64,000 nt of DNA from Rhodobacter capsulatus. GTDB taxonomy: Bacteria > Pseudomonadota > Alphaproteobacteria > Rhodobacterales > Rhodobacteraceae. The notes beneath the pieces are model-generated. The model was given only the letters and a program-made list of their open reading frames with translations, did not search any database and was not told the origin of the DNA. Below, in pieces: positions 17,331 through 25,894 of this stretch. Location of the stretch: NCBI RefSeq assembly GCF_003254295.1, contig NZ_QKZO01000006.1, forward strand, positions 80,819-144,818. The letters are read 5' to 3'. Both the position numbers and the translations under genes were made by a program. Numbering within the stretch: position 1 is the first letter of the stretch; every line of letters begins with the position of its first letter.

Positions 17331-17768
17331 ATGGACGAGGCAAAGCTGAAACAGGCGCGGCACTTCATCGAGGCGATCCCGCATGCCCATGCCCTGGGGA
17401 TGCGGCTTGACGCGATCGGCGGCGGCGCGGCGGAACTGTCGATGGACTGGCGCGAGGATCTGGTGGGCGATCCGCGCACCGGGGTCATTCATGGCGGCGC
17501 GGTCTCGGCGCTTTTGGACACCTGCTGCGGCGCGGCGGTGATGAGCCACCCCGAGGCGCCCGCGGGCACCGCCACCATCGATCTGCGCATCGATTACATG
17601 CGCGCCGCGACGCCGCGCCAGCGCATCACCGCCCGGGCCGAGGTCTATCACATCACCCGCACCGTGGCCTTCCTGCGCGCGACCGCCCATGACGAGGAAG
17701 CGGGCCTGCCCGTCGCCTCGGCCACCGGCGCCTTCACCGTCGAACGTCCGAAAGGGGGGGCGCAATGA
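17331..17768 (+). CDS. PaaI-type hotdog thioesterase, first of a coupled pair
   Basis: 145 residues with the PaaI-like hotdog domain: PRTGVIHGGAVSALLDTCCG holds the active-site HGG and the conserved acidic residue on the central helix. It should cleave a CoA thioester in the cytosol. The ATG at 17331 is chosen because GGAGGG sits 6 bases upstream; an in-frame GTG further up is unlikely. The stop overlaps the next gene in ATGA, so it is translated together with a second thioesterase and a MATE transporter. Confidence 0.88.
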   Translation: MDEAKLKQARHFIEAIPHAHALGMRLDAIGGGAAELSMDWREDLVGDPRTGVIHGGAVSALLDTCCGAAVMSHPEAPAGTATIDLRIDYMRAATPRQRITARAEVYHITRTVAFLRATAHDEEAGLPVASATGAFTVERPKGGAQ

Positions 17769-18271
17769 GCCGTCCGAAACCCGAACCCGTGCATCTGGTC
17801 AAGGGCCGCCGCGATGCCGCCCTGCGCGCGCTGGTCTCGGGCGTGCCCTATATCCGCTTTCTCGGCATCAGCTTCGACCGCCGCGGCGACGAGCTGACGG
17901 CGGTCCTGCCCTATGACGACAAGCTGATCGGCAACCCGTTCATTCCGGCGATTCACGGCGGGGTGACGGCGGCCTTCCTTGAAGTGTCGGCGATCATGGA
18001 ACTGTCCTGGACCCTGCTTTGGGAAGACATGGAGGCCGGACGGATCGATCTTTCCGCCGCCGATCCGGTCCTGCCGCGGCTGCCGAAGACGATCGATTTC
18101 ACCGTGGATTACCTGCGCTCCGGCCTGCCGCGCGATGCCTATGCGCGGGCGCGGGTGAACCGCTCCGGGCGGCGCTACGCCAGCGTTCATGTCGAGGCCT
18201 GGCAGGACAACCGCGCGAAACTTTTCGCCCAGGCGACGGGGCATTTCCTGATGCCGGACCGGGAGGAATGA
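17765..18271 (+). CDS. PaaI-type hotdog thioesterase, second of a coupled pair
   Basis: 168 residues, again one hotdog domain, with NPFIPAIHGGVTAAFLEVSA as the active-site helix and VDYLRSGLPRDAYARARV as the following strand. It is clearly diverged from its upstream neighbour, so the pair is not a recent duplication and may act as a heteromer or on different CoA esters. ATGA overlaps link it to both neighbours. The substrate is unknown. Confidence 0.88.
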   Translation: MSRPKPEPVHLVKGRRDAALRALVSGVPYIRFLGISFDRRGDELTAVLPYDDKLIGNPFIPAIHGGVTAAFLEVSAIMELSWTLLWEDMEAGRIDLSAADPVLPRLPKTIDFTVDYLRSGLPRDAYARARVNRSGRRYASVHVEAWQDNRAKLFAQATGHFLMPDREE

Positions 18272-19593
18272 CCGAGATCACGCACGGCCGGGTGCTGCGC
18301 ATCGCGGCCCCGATCGTGATTTCGAATGCGACCGTGCCGCTTCTGGGCGCGGTCGATACGGCGGTGGTGGGCCAGATCGGACAGGCCGCGCCGATCGGCG
18401 CCGTCGGTCTTGGCGCGGTGGTGCTGGCCTCGGTCTACTGGATCTTCGGCTTCCTGCGCATGGGCACCACCGGCCTTGTCGCCCAGGCCAAGGGCGAGGG
18501 CGACAGTCTGGAAGTCTCGGCCGGGCTGATCCGCGCCGTGGGGATCGGGCTTGCCGCGGGGCTTTGCCTGATCGCGCTGCAGGCGCCGATGCTCTGGGCC
18601 GCCTTTCAGATCGCCCCCGCCTCGGCCGAGGTCGAGACGCTTGCGCGCGATTACCTGTCGATCCGGATCTGGGGGGCGCCCGCGACGATCTCGCTTTACG
18701 CCTTCACCGGTTGGCTGATCGCGCTTGAGCGCACCCGCGCCGTGCTGGTGCTGCAACTCGTGATGAACGGGCTGAACGTCGGGCTGGATCTGTGGTTCGT
18801 GCTCGGCCTTGGCTGGGGCGTGAAGGGGGTGGCGGCGGCCACCTTGATCGCGGAGCTTTCGGGGCTGGTTCTGGCGCTCTGGCTTGCCCGCGCGGCGCTT
18901 GTGCCCGGGCTGAGCCGGGCGGTGATCCTCGCCACCGCGCCGCTGAAACAGATGGCACGGGTCAATACCGACATCATGATCCGCTCGGTGATCCTGCAGG
19001 GCAGCTTCACCGCCTTCCTGTTTCTGGGCGCGGGTCAGGGCGATGTGAAACTGGCGGCCAATCAGGTTCTGCTGCAGTTTCTGCAAATCACCGCTTACGC
19101 GCTCGATGGCTTCGCCTTTGCGGCGGAAAGTCTGGTGGGCCAGGCGGTCGGCGCGCGCGCGCCCCGCAGCCTGCGCCGCGCCGCCGTGGTCGCCGCGCAA
19201 TGGGGGGTGGCGGGCGCGGCGCTGCTCTCTGCCGCGTTCCTGATCTTCGGCGGTGCGATCATCGACACGATGACCACCGCCCCCGAGGTGCGCGACACCG
19301 CCCGCGCCTATCTGCCCTGGATCGGGCTGGCGCCGCTTCTGGGCATTGCCGCCTGGATGTTCGACGGCATCTTCATCGGCGCGACGCTGACGCGCGAGAT
19401 GCGCAATGCGATGCTCGTCTCGGTGGCGATCTACATCGCCGCGCTTTGCGCCCTGATCCCGGCCTTCGGCAATCACGGGCTCTGGGCGGCGCTGATGGTT
19501 CTGAACCTCGCCCGCGGGATAACGATGGCGCGGCTTTACCCGCGGGCCGAGGCGAAGGCCGCACCGGCGCAGGGGGGCGCTGCCCCCCTCTGA
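18268..19593 (+). CDS. MATE-family efflux transporter (DinF-like)
   Basis: 441 residues with 12 hydrophobic helices in two MatE repeats. The N-terminal VLRIAAPIVISNATVPLLG and the DTAVVGQIG helix are typical of the DinF branch of Na+- or H+-coupled multidrug and toxic-compound extrusion pumps. GGGAGGA precedes the ATG, which overlaps the preceding stop. Coupling to two thioesterases suggests that the pump exports the free acid released from a CoA ester, or that the operon detoxifies an aromatic or acyl compound; this is inference from context only. Confidence 0.9.
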   Translation: MTEITHGRVLRIAAPIVISNATVPLLGAVDTAVVGQIGQAAPIGAVGLGAVVLASVYWIFGFLRMGTTGLVAQAKGEGDSLEVSAGLIRAVGIGLAAGLCLIALQAPMLWAAFQIAPASAEVETLARDYLSIRIWGAPATISLYAFTGWLIALERTRAVLVLQLVMNGLNVGLDLWFVLGLGWGVKGVAAATLIAELSGLVLALWLARAALVPGLSRAVILATAPLKQMARVNTDIMIRSVILQGSFTAFLFLGAGQGDVKLAANQVLLQFLQITAYALDGFAFAAESLVGQAVGARAPRSLRRAAVVAAQWGVAGAALLSAAFLIFGGAIIDTMTTAPEVRDTARAYLPWIGLAPLLGIAAWMFDGIFIGATLTREMRNAMLVSVAIYIAALCALIPAFGNHGLWAALMVLNLARGITMARLYPRAEAKAAPAQGGAAPL

Positions 19594-19606
19594 GCTGCGG
19601 TCATTC

Positions 19607-19692
19607 ACCCCCCGAGGTATTTCAGGCAAGATGAAGCCCAGCCCTTTCATCTTGCCCGAAATACCTCGGGGGTGCGGGGGCAGAGCCCCCGC
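19607..19692. repeat. Intergenic repeat, family B copy 2, as a double inverted element
   Basis: ACCCCCCGAGGTATTTC... (from 19607) and its complement ...GAAATACCTCGGGGGT (to 19673) form an almost perfect hairpin of about 28 bp around GCCCAGCCC. The right half continues into GCGGGGGC-AGA-GCCCCCGC (19674-19692), the same hairpin type as the copy at 14326-14373. It lies between the convergent MATE and trpS genes and would also work as a bidirectional terminator. Confidence 0.85.
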
Positions 19693-19701
19693 CCTGGCCG
19701 T

Positions 19702-20754
19702 TTACCGCGAGCGGATCATCCCCATGATTTCGAGCGTCTTTTGCAAGATCGGCTGGGCGATGGCATCGGCCTTTTCCGCGCCCTGCCCCAGGATCCGGTC
19801 GATCTCGGCCGGGTCGTTCATCAACCGGCTCATCTCGGTCGAGATCGGTTCGAGCTTCGACACCGCCAGATCGGCCAGCGCCGGTTTGAACACCCCGAAG
19901 CCCTGCCCGGCATATTCGGCCACCACCTCGGCGGGGGTCTTGTCGGCCAGCGCCGCATAGATGTTCACCAGGTTGCGCGCCTCGGCCCGGCCCTCGAGGC
20001 CTTCAAGGCTCTCGGGCAGCGGCTCGGGATCGGTCACCGCCTTGCGGAACTTCTTCGCGATCGTGTCGGCATCGTCGGTCAGGTTGATCCGGCTGGCATC
20101 GGACGGATCCGATTTCGACATCTTCTTGCTGCCATCGCGCAGGCTCATCACCCGCGTCGCCACGCCTTCGATCAACGGCAGGGGCGCCGGGAAGAAATCG
20201 ACGCCGTAATCATGGTTGAACTTCGCGGCGATGTCGCGGGTCAGCTCCACATGCTGCTTTTGATCCTCGCCCACCGGCACCATCGTCGCGTGATAAAGCA
20301 GGATGTCGGCCGCCATCAGCGACGGATAGGCGAACAGCCCCAGCGACTGCTTTTCGGCGTTCTTGCCCGCCTTGTCCTTCCACTGCGTCATGCGGTTCAT
20401 CCAGCCCATCCGCGCGACACAGTTCAAAAGCCAGCCCAGTTCCGCATGGCCCGAAACCTGGCTTTGGTTGAACAGCACCGACCGCGCCGGGTCGATGCCC
20501 GAGGCAATGAAGGCCGCCGCCGCCTCGCGGGTCTGTTTTTTCAGCGCCTCGGGATCTTGCCAGACGGTGATCGCATGCAGGTCCACCAGGCAATAAATCG
20601 TCTCGATGCCCTCGTCCTGCTTTTCGGCGAAGCGCTTGAGCGCGCCCAGATAATTGCCCAGCGTCAGATTGCCCGAGGGCTGGATGCCGGAAAAGATCCG
20701 CGGCGTGAACTTGGCGTTGATCTCTTCGGGGGTAGGTTGCGACTGTTCGGACAT
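19702..20754 (-). CDS. trpS: Tryptophanyl-tRNA synthetase
   Basis: 350 residues, class I aminoacyl-tRNA synthetase charging tRNA-Trp. The HIGH-equivalent is [17 protein letters not shown] near residue 23, with Thr in place of the first His as in many bacterial TrpRS. The KMSKS loop is [11 protein letters not shown] (about 206-216). The start at 20754 gives [11 protein letters not shown], a short extension before the catalytic domain. It is divergent from the rhomboid-fold gene and ends at the family B repeat. Confidence 0.97.
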   Translation of the reverse strand: MSEQSQPTPEEINAKFTPRIFSGIQPSGNLTLGNYLGALKRFAEKQDEGIETIYCLVDLHAITVWQDPEALKKQTREAAAAFIASGIDPARSVLFNQSQVSGHAELGWLLNCVARMGWMNRMTQWKDKAGKNAEKQSLGLFAYPSLMAADILLYHATMVPVGEDQKQHVELTRDIAAKFNHDYGVDFFPAPLPLIEGVATRVMSLRDGSKKMSKSDPSDASRINLTDDADTIAKKFRKAVTDPEPLPESLEGLEGRAEARNLVNIYAALADKTPAEVVAEYAGQGFGVFKPALADLAVSKLEPISTEMSRLMNDPAEIDRILGQGAEKADAIAQPILQKTLEIMGMIRSR

Positions 20755-20840
20755 CTGGGCGCTCCGGGCTGGAAATTCGGATGTCTTGCGCTTATCGCTA
20801 AAGGGCGCGGGGCGTCAATGACACCCCCAAAGGAGGGACA

Positions 20841-21524
20841 ATGCACCACGGCCATGACGAGCAACCGCTGAACCCGCTTCCCCCCGTGGTCTGGCTGCTG
20901 GCAGCCCCGATCATCGTGACGGAAATCCTGTTCGCGCTGGGGGGCACCGGCGCCCTGGGGCCGCAGGCGATGGGCTGGCGGCTGGCGATCCTGGGCCAGC
21001 TTGGCTTCGATCCGGTTGGCTTTCGCCAGATGGCCGAGATCGGGCTCTGGTCGGTGCCGGATCTGGCACGGCTCGTCAGCTATGCCTTTGTCCATCTGAG
21101 CCTGACCCATGCGGCCATGGTCGTGGTCTTCGTGCTGGCGATCGGCAAATTCGTCGGCGAGGTGTTTCCGGGCTGGGCCGTCGCGGCGGTGTTTCTGGGA
21201 TCGACCGTGATCGGCGCGCTGGTCTATGCGCTGATGCCCTTCACCCAGATGATGCTGATCGGCGGCTATCCGGGCGCCTACGGGCTGATCGGCGCCTTCA
21301 CCTGGGTCTTGTGGATGCGGCTTGGCCCCGGCAACCCGGTGCGGATGCGGGCGTTTTCGCTGATCGGGATGCTGGCGGGGATTCAGCTCCTCTTTGGGGC
21401 GCTGTTCGGCATCGGGCCGGACTGGATCGCGGAATTTTCCGGCTTCGGCGCCGGGTTCGTGATCAGCTTCTTCGTCGCCCCGGGGGGCTGGAGCCACCTG
21501 TTGCGCAAGCTGCGCAAGCGCTGA
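20841..21524 (+). CDS. Rhomboid-fold membrane protein lacking the catalytic dyad (pseudoprotease)
   Basis: 227 residues with about six transmembrane helices and recognisable rhomboid topology: HLSLTHAAMVVVFVLAIGKF (about 85-104) matches the His-containing helix 2, and GGYPGAYGLIGAF (about 141-153) matches the GxSG active-site helix. At the Ser position there is Pro144, and in the last helix AEFSGFGAG has Glu198 where AHxGG places the catalytic His. Both catalytic residues are therefore missing, and the protein should not cleave peptides by the rhomboid mechanism. It could bind membrane clients like iRhoms and derlins. Its stop abuts the convergent murJ stop. Confidence 0.82.
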   Translation: MHHGHDEQPLNPLPPVVWLLAAPIIVTEILFALGGTGALGPQAMGWRLAILGQLGFDPVGFRQMAEIGLWSVPDLARLVSYAFVHLSLTHAAMVVVFVLAIGKFVGEVFPGWAVAAVFLGSTVIGALVYALMPFTQMMLIGGYPGAYGLIGAFTWVLWMRLGPGNPVRMRAFSLIGMLAGIQLLFGALFGIGPDWIAEFSGFGAGFVISFFVAPGGWSHLLRKLRKR

Positions 21525-23075
21525 TCAGCCGCGGCGGCGGCGCAGCATCGCCTTCAGCTCGCCAAAGCCATAGGCCCCGATCAGCGCGCCCAGCGCGAAG
21601 TAAAGCGCGATCCCCGACCCGCACAGAAGGCCCAGCGCCCCCCAGCGCGCCCCGCCCGGCTGCGCCAGCTGCGGCGCAAGCCAGTCGGCGGCAAACCAAA
21701 GCTGCACGCCCATCACGCCCGAGACCAGCGCGATCCGCCACAGCCTGCGCCAGAACCTTGCATCGGGGCGGGCGGCCGCGCCCATCTTGCGTGCCCCCCA
21801 CCAGAGCTGGCCGACCATCACCCAGCCCGAAACCGTGGTCGCCAGGGCAGCGGCGACAAAGCCCATCACCGGCATCATGCCGATGGCGAAAGCGGCGTTC
21901 ACCACCATCGAGACCAGCGCATAGTGGAACGGACGGCGGGTATCCTCACGCGCGTAGTAAAGCGGTTGCAGCACCTTGTGCAGCACGAAGGCGGGCAGAC
22001 CAAGGCCATAGGCGGCCAGCACAAGGGCCGTCGCCGTGGTATCCTCGGGGGCCCAGGCGCCGCGATCATAAAGCACCGAGACCAGCGGCGTCGCGATGAC
22101 GACCAGCGCCACCGCCGCGGGCAGGGTGAGGAACAGCGCGAATTCCGCCCCGCGGGAAAAGCTGTTGCGGGCCAGATCATCTTCGCCCGCACGCAGATGG
22201 CGCGACAGCACCGGCAAAAGCACCGTGCCGATGGCGATGCCGACGACGCCCAGCGGCAGCTGGTAAAGCCGGTCGGCGTAGCTCAGCCAGGCCACCGCGC
22301 CCTCGGTGAAGGACGCCACCTGCCGCCCGACGATCAGGTTCACCTGCACCACGCCGCCCGCCAGAACCGCGGGGCCCGCGATGATCAAAAGCCGCTTCAA
22401 ATCGGGCGAAAACCGCGGGATGCCCGGCAGCAGCGTGTAGCCCAGCCTGTGCGCCGAGATCCAGGTGAGGGCGAATTGCGCGACGCCGGTGATCGGCACC
22501 GTCCAGGCCAGCGTCAGCCCCATGTCCCAGCCCGCGTAATCCGCAAGCGCTATCGCCAGGATGAAGATGACATTCATCAGCACCGGCACCAGCGAGGCCT
22601 CGGTGAAGCGGCCGAACGCGTTCAAGACGCCCGAGAGCAGCGCCACCAGCGAGATGAAGAGGATGTAGGAAAAGCCGATCTGGCCATACAGCACCGCCAG
22701 ATCGAAGCGCGCATCGCCCGCAAAGCCCGAGGCCATCGCCCAGACCAGCCAGGGCATCGCCAGCGTGCCGATCAGGGTAAAGAGCAGCAAGACCGCCGTC
22801 AGCCCCTTGAAGGCGTCTTTCGCGAAGCCCAGCGCATCCTCGCCGCCCTCGAGCTTTTTCGCGAACATCGGCACGAAGGCCATGTTGAAGGCGCCCTCGG
22901 CGAAGAAGCGGCGGAACATGTTGGGCAGGGAAAAGGCGACCAGAAAGGCCTCGGCCACCGGGCCGGAGCCGAGATAGGCCGCCATCATCATGTCGCGGGC
23001 AAAGCCCAAAAGCCGCGAGCCGAAAGTCCAGCCGCCCACGGTCAGAAAGCCGCGGACCAGTCGAATGGGTTTCAT
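21525..23075 (-). CDS. murJ: Lipid II flippase MurJ (MviN)
   Basis: 516 residues with 14 predicted membrane helices. The MurJ family N-terminus (LVRGFLTVGGWTFGSRLLGF), the RRFFAEGAFNMAFVP helix (about 55-69) and the TEGAVAWLSYADRLYQLPLG segment (about 257-276) are all visible. MurJ flips lipid-linked peptidoglycan precursors across the inner membrane and is normally essential. It overlaps the glnD stop by four bases (ATGA), so it is translated with glnD. Confidence 0.96.
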   Translation of the reverse strand: MKPIRLVRGFLTVGGWTFGSRLLGFARDMMMAAYLGSGPVAEAFLVAFSLPNMFRRFFAEGAFNMAFVPMFAKKLEGGEDALGFAKDAFKGLTAVLLLFTLIGTLAMPWLVWAMASGFAGDARFDLAVLYGQIGFSYILFISLVALLSGVLNAFGRFTEASLVPVLMNVIFILAIALADYAGWDMGLTLAWTVPITGVAQFALTWISAHRLGYTLLPGIPRFSPDLKRLLIIAGPAVLAGGVVQVNLIVGRQVASFTEGAVAWLSYADRLYQLPLGVVGIAIGTVLLPVLSRHLRAGEDDLARNSFSRGAEFALFLTLPAAVALVVIATPLVSVLYDRGAWAPEDTTATALVLAAYGLGLPAFVLHKVLQPLYYAREDTRRPFHYALVSMVVNAAFAIGMMPVMGFVAAALATTVSGWVMVGQLWWGARKMGAAARPDARFWRRLWRIALVSGVMGVQLWFAADWLAPQLAQPGGARWGALGLLCGSGIALYFALGALIGAYGFGELKAMLRRRRG

Positions 23076-25834
23076 GCCTGCCCCGCCCGTTCGGCGCCGC
23101 GGGTGATCGCATCGCGCAGCCGTTTTTCCAGCGACTCCTGCCGCTGCCCCGAATGCAGCTTCAGGCCGAACATGTCCTTGACGTAGAAGGTGTCGACCAC
23201 CTGCGCGCCATAGGTCGCGATCACGGCCGAGGCGATATAGATGTTCGACGAGGCCAGCGCCCGGGTCAGATCATAAAGCAGCCCCGGCCGGTCGCGGGTG
23301 TCGACCTCGACGATCGTGTAGATGTCGGAGCCCTCGTTGTCGAAGGTGATATGGGTCGGAAAGCGGAATTCGCGTTCGCGCTTCTTGATCTTGTCGCGAT
23401 CCTTGAGCGCATCACGCGCCACCACCTCGCCCTTCAGCGTCTTTTCGATCATGCCTCGCAGCCGCGGCAGTTTCGTGGCCTCGTAGGGGTGGCCCTCGCT
23501 GTCCTGCACCCAGAAGACGGCAGTCGCATAGCCGTCCTTCGAGGTATAGGTTCGGGCATCGACCACGTTCGCGCCGACCAGCGCCAGAGCCCCCGCCAGC
23601 CGCGAAAAGATCCCCGGGTGATCGGACAGCGCAAAGGCCGCCCGGGTGGCGTCATGGTCCAGATCGGGGTCAAGGTCGATGCGGATTTCATCATCGCCAA
23701 GGCCGCGCAGCATCTCGGCGAAGATCGCATGGGTGCCGGTGGTCAGCCCCTGCCAATAGGGGTCGTAATGGCGGCCCAATTCGGCGCGGATGTCGCGCGG
23801 ATCCCAGCCGGTCAGCGCCTCGCGCAGCGCCTTTTTCGCCGCGTCCGAGCGCTGCTCGCGGTTCACCGCCTCAAGCCCGTGTTCCAGCGCCCGGCTGGTG
23901 TCGGAATAAAGCCGGCGCAGCAGCGTCGCCTTCCAGTTGTTCCAGACATTCGGGCCGACACCGCGGATATCGCAGACGGTCAGCACCGTCAGCAGATCCA
24001 GCCGCTTGCGCGTCTTCACCTGCTTGGCGAAATCGCGGATCGTGCGCGGGTCGGAGAGATCGCGTTTCTGCGCCACGTCCGACATCAAAAGGTGATGGCG
24101 GATCAGCCATTCGACCGTCTCGCAGTCCTCGGGCGAAAGCCCCAGCCGCGGCGCCACCTTGCGGGCGATCTGCGCGCCGAGGATCGAATGATCCTCGGGC
24201 CGCCCCTTGCCGATGTCATGCAGCAAAAGCGCCACATAAAGCACGCGCCGGTTCACCCCCTCGTCGAGGATATGCGACGAAAGCGGCAATTCCTCGTTCA
24301 GCTCGCGCCGCTCGATCTGCGCCAGCGTCGAGATGCACTGGATCGTATGCTCGTCCACCGTATAGCTGTGATACATGTTGAACTGCATCATCGCCACGAT
24401 CGGCTCGAATTCCGGGATATAGGCGGCCAGCAGACCCAGCTCGTTCATCCGCCGCAGCACCCGTTCCGGGTTGCCATGCTTGAGCAGCAGATCGAGGAAG
24501 ATATGCGCGGCCTCGCGGCTCTCGCGCAGCTGGTCGTCGATCCGGTCCAGATTGGCCGCGATCAGCCGCATCGCATCGGGATGCAGCAGCATGTTGGTGC
24601 GCAAGGCCTCCTCGAAGATGCGCAGGAAGTTCAGCGGATCGGCCAGAAAGGCCCGGGTATCGGCGACGTTGACGCGGGAAATATCGTCAAAGAACGGCGC
24701 TTTCAGCGGTTTCTTGCGGCGGAACAGCCGCTTGAGCACCGGCGCCGGTTTCGCATGCTGCGCCTCGAGCACGGTGAGGAAGACCCGCGTCAGTTCCCCC
24801 ACCCGCGTCGCATGGCGGAAGTAGTGCTGCATGAAGACCTCGACGCCGCGACGGCCCGCGGCATCGGCAAAGCCCATGCGCCGGGCCACCTCGACCTGGG
24901 CATCGAAGGACAGCTGATCCGAGGCGCGGTTGGCGATCAGATGCAGATGGCAGCGCACCGCCCAGAGGAAATCCTCGGCCTCCTGAAAGACCGCATATTC
25001 CTCGGCGGTGAAGACCCCAAGGCCGACCAGATCGGCGGTGTCGTTGACCCCGTGCAGATATTTCGCGATCCAGTACAGCGTCTGCAGATCGCGCAGGCCG
25101 CCCTTGCCTTCCTTGACATTGGGTTCGAGCACATAGCGCTGCCCGCCCTGACGGCGGTGGCGTTCCGACCGCTCGGCCAGTTTCGCCTCGATGAATTCGG
25201 GGCCGGTGCCCTTGAACAGATCGTTGCGCAGCGTCTGGTTCAGCCGCTCGGCCAGCGCCGCATCGCCGTCAAGATAGCGGTTTTCCAAAAGCGCGGTGCG
25301 GATGGTGATATCCTCGCGGCCAAGGCGGATGCAGTCCTCGACCGTGCGCGAGGAATGGCCGACCTTCAGCTTCAGATCCCAGAGCATGTAAAGCATGCTC
25401 TCGATCACGCTTTCCGCCCAGGGGGTGATCTTCCAGGGCGTCAGGAACAGCAGGTCGACATCGGAAAAGGGCGCCATCTCGGCGCGGCCGTAACCGCCGA
25501 CAGCAAGGACCGAGAGCCCCTCGGCGGCGGTCGGCGCCTGCAGCGGGTGCAGCCGGGTGGTGGCGACGTGAAAGACGGCGCGGACAAGCCCGTCGGTCAT
25601 CGCGGCATAGGCGGCGACGGTCTCTCCGGCCTTGCGCGGATGGGTGCCGAAATCGGCGATGATGCGCGGCAGGGCGGCCTCGCGCTCGGCCAGAAGGAAG
25701 CGGACCGTCTCGGCGCGGATGTTGCGGGCGTCGGCGTCCTGCAGGCCGGCATCCAGCCGCGCGGTCAGGGCGGGCAAGTCGAAAAGCAGAGGCGCCCCGG
25801 GCTCGGCCGGGGCGGGGATGGCGCTGTCGCTCAC
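23072..25834 (-). CDS. glnD: Bifunctional [protein-PII] uridylyltransferase/uridylyl-removing enzyme
   Basis: 920 residues. Domains in order: nucleotidyltransferase with GGYGRAEMAPFSDVDLLFLT (about 113-132), the GlnD helical linker, an HD phosphohydrolase with HDIGKGRPEDHS (about 518-529), and two C-terminal ACT domains (LSDHPGIFSRLAG and VDTRDRPGLLYDLTRAL). GlnD senses glutamine through the ACT domains and uridylylates or deuridylylates PII, setting nitrogen control. The start is GTG at 25834, with no strong Shine-Dalgarno sequence. It lies between the lipoprotein gene and murJ on the minus strand. Confidence 0.97.
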   Translation of the reverse strand: MSDSAIPAPAEPGAPLLFDLPALTARLDAGLQDADARNIRAETVRFLLAEREAALPRIIADFGTHPRKAGETVAAYAAMTDGLVRAVFHVATTRLHPLQAPTAAEGLSVLAVGGYGRAEMAPFSDVDLLFLTPWKITPWAESVIESMLYMLWDLKLKVGHSSRTVEDCIRLGREDITIRTALLENRYLDGDAALAERLNQTLRNDLFKGTGPEFIEAKLAERSERHRRQGGQRYVLEPNVKEGKGGLRDLQTLYWIAKYLHGVNDTADLVGLGVFTAEEYAVFQEAEDFLWAVRCHLHLIANRASDQLSFDAQVEVARRMGFADAAGRRGVEVFMQHYFRHATRVGELTRVFLTVLEAQHAKPAPVLKRLFRRKKPLKAPFFDDISRVNVADTRAFLADPLNFLRIFEEALRTNMLLHPDAMRLIAANLDRIDDQLRESREAAHIFLDLLLKHGNPERVLRRMNELGLLAAYIPEFEPIVAMMQFNMYHSYTVDEHTIQCISTLAQIERRELNEELPLSSHILDEGVNRRVLYVALLLHDIGKGRPEDHSILGAQIARKVAPRLGLSPEDCETVEWLIRHHLLMSDVAQKRDLSDPRTIRDFAKQVKTRKRLDLLTVLTVCDIRGVGPNVWNNWKATLLRRLYSDTSRALEHGLEAVNREQRSDAAKKALREALTGWDPRDIRAELGRHYDPYWQGLTTGTHAIFAEMLRGLGDDEIRIDLDPDLDHDATRAAFALSDHPGIFSRLAGALALVGANVVDARTYTSKDGYATAVFWVQDSEGHPYEATKLPRLRGMIEKTLKGEVVARDALKDRDKIKKREREFRFPTHITFDNEGSDIYTIVEVDTRDRPGLLYDLTRALASSNIYIASAVIATYGAQVVDTFYVKDMFGLKLHSGQRQESLEKRLRDAITRGAERAGQA

Positions 25835-25894
25835 GTGCGTCTCATGATGCTTGGGGCCTTTCGGCGGCGGGTTTCGGCGGCGGGAAGGCCGGGA

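Noticed and set aside
25831-25845. Four-codon ORF (ATG AGA CGC ACG TGA) whose stop overlaps the glnD GTG start
   Set aside because: It could be a translational-coupling leader, but it has no Shine-Dalgarno sequence and such a short frame is expected by chance.
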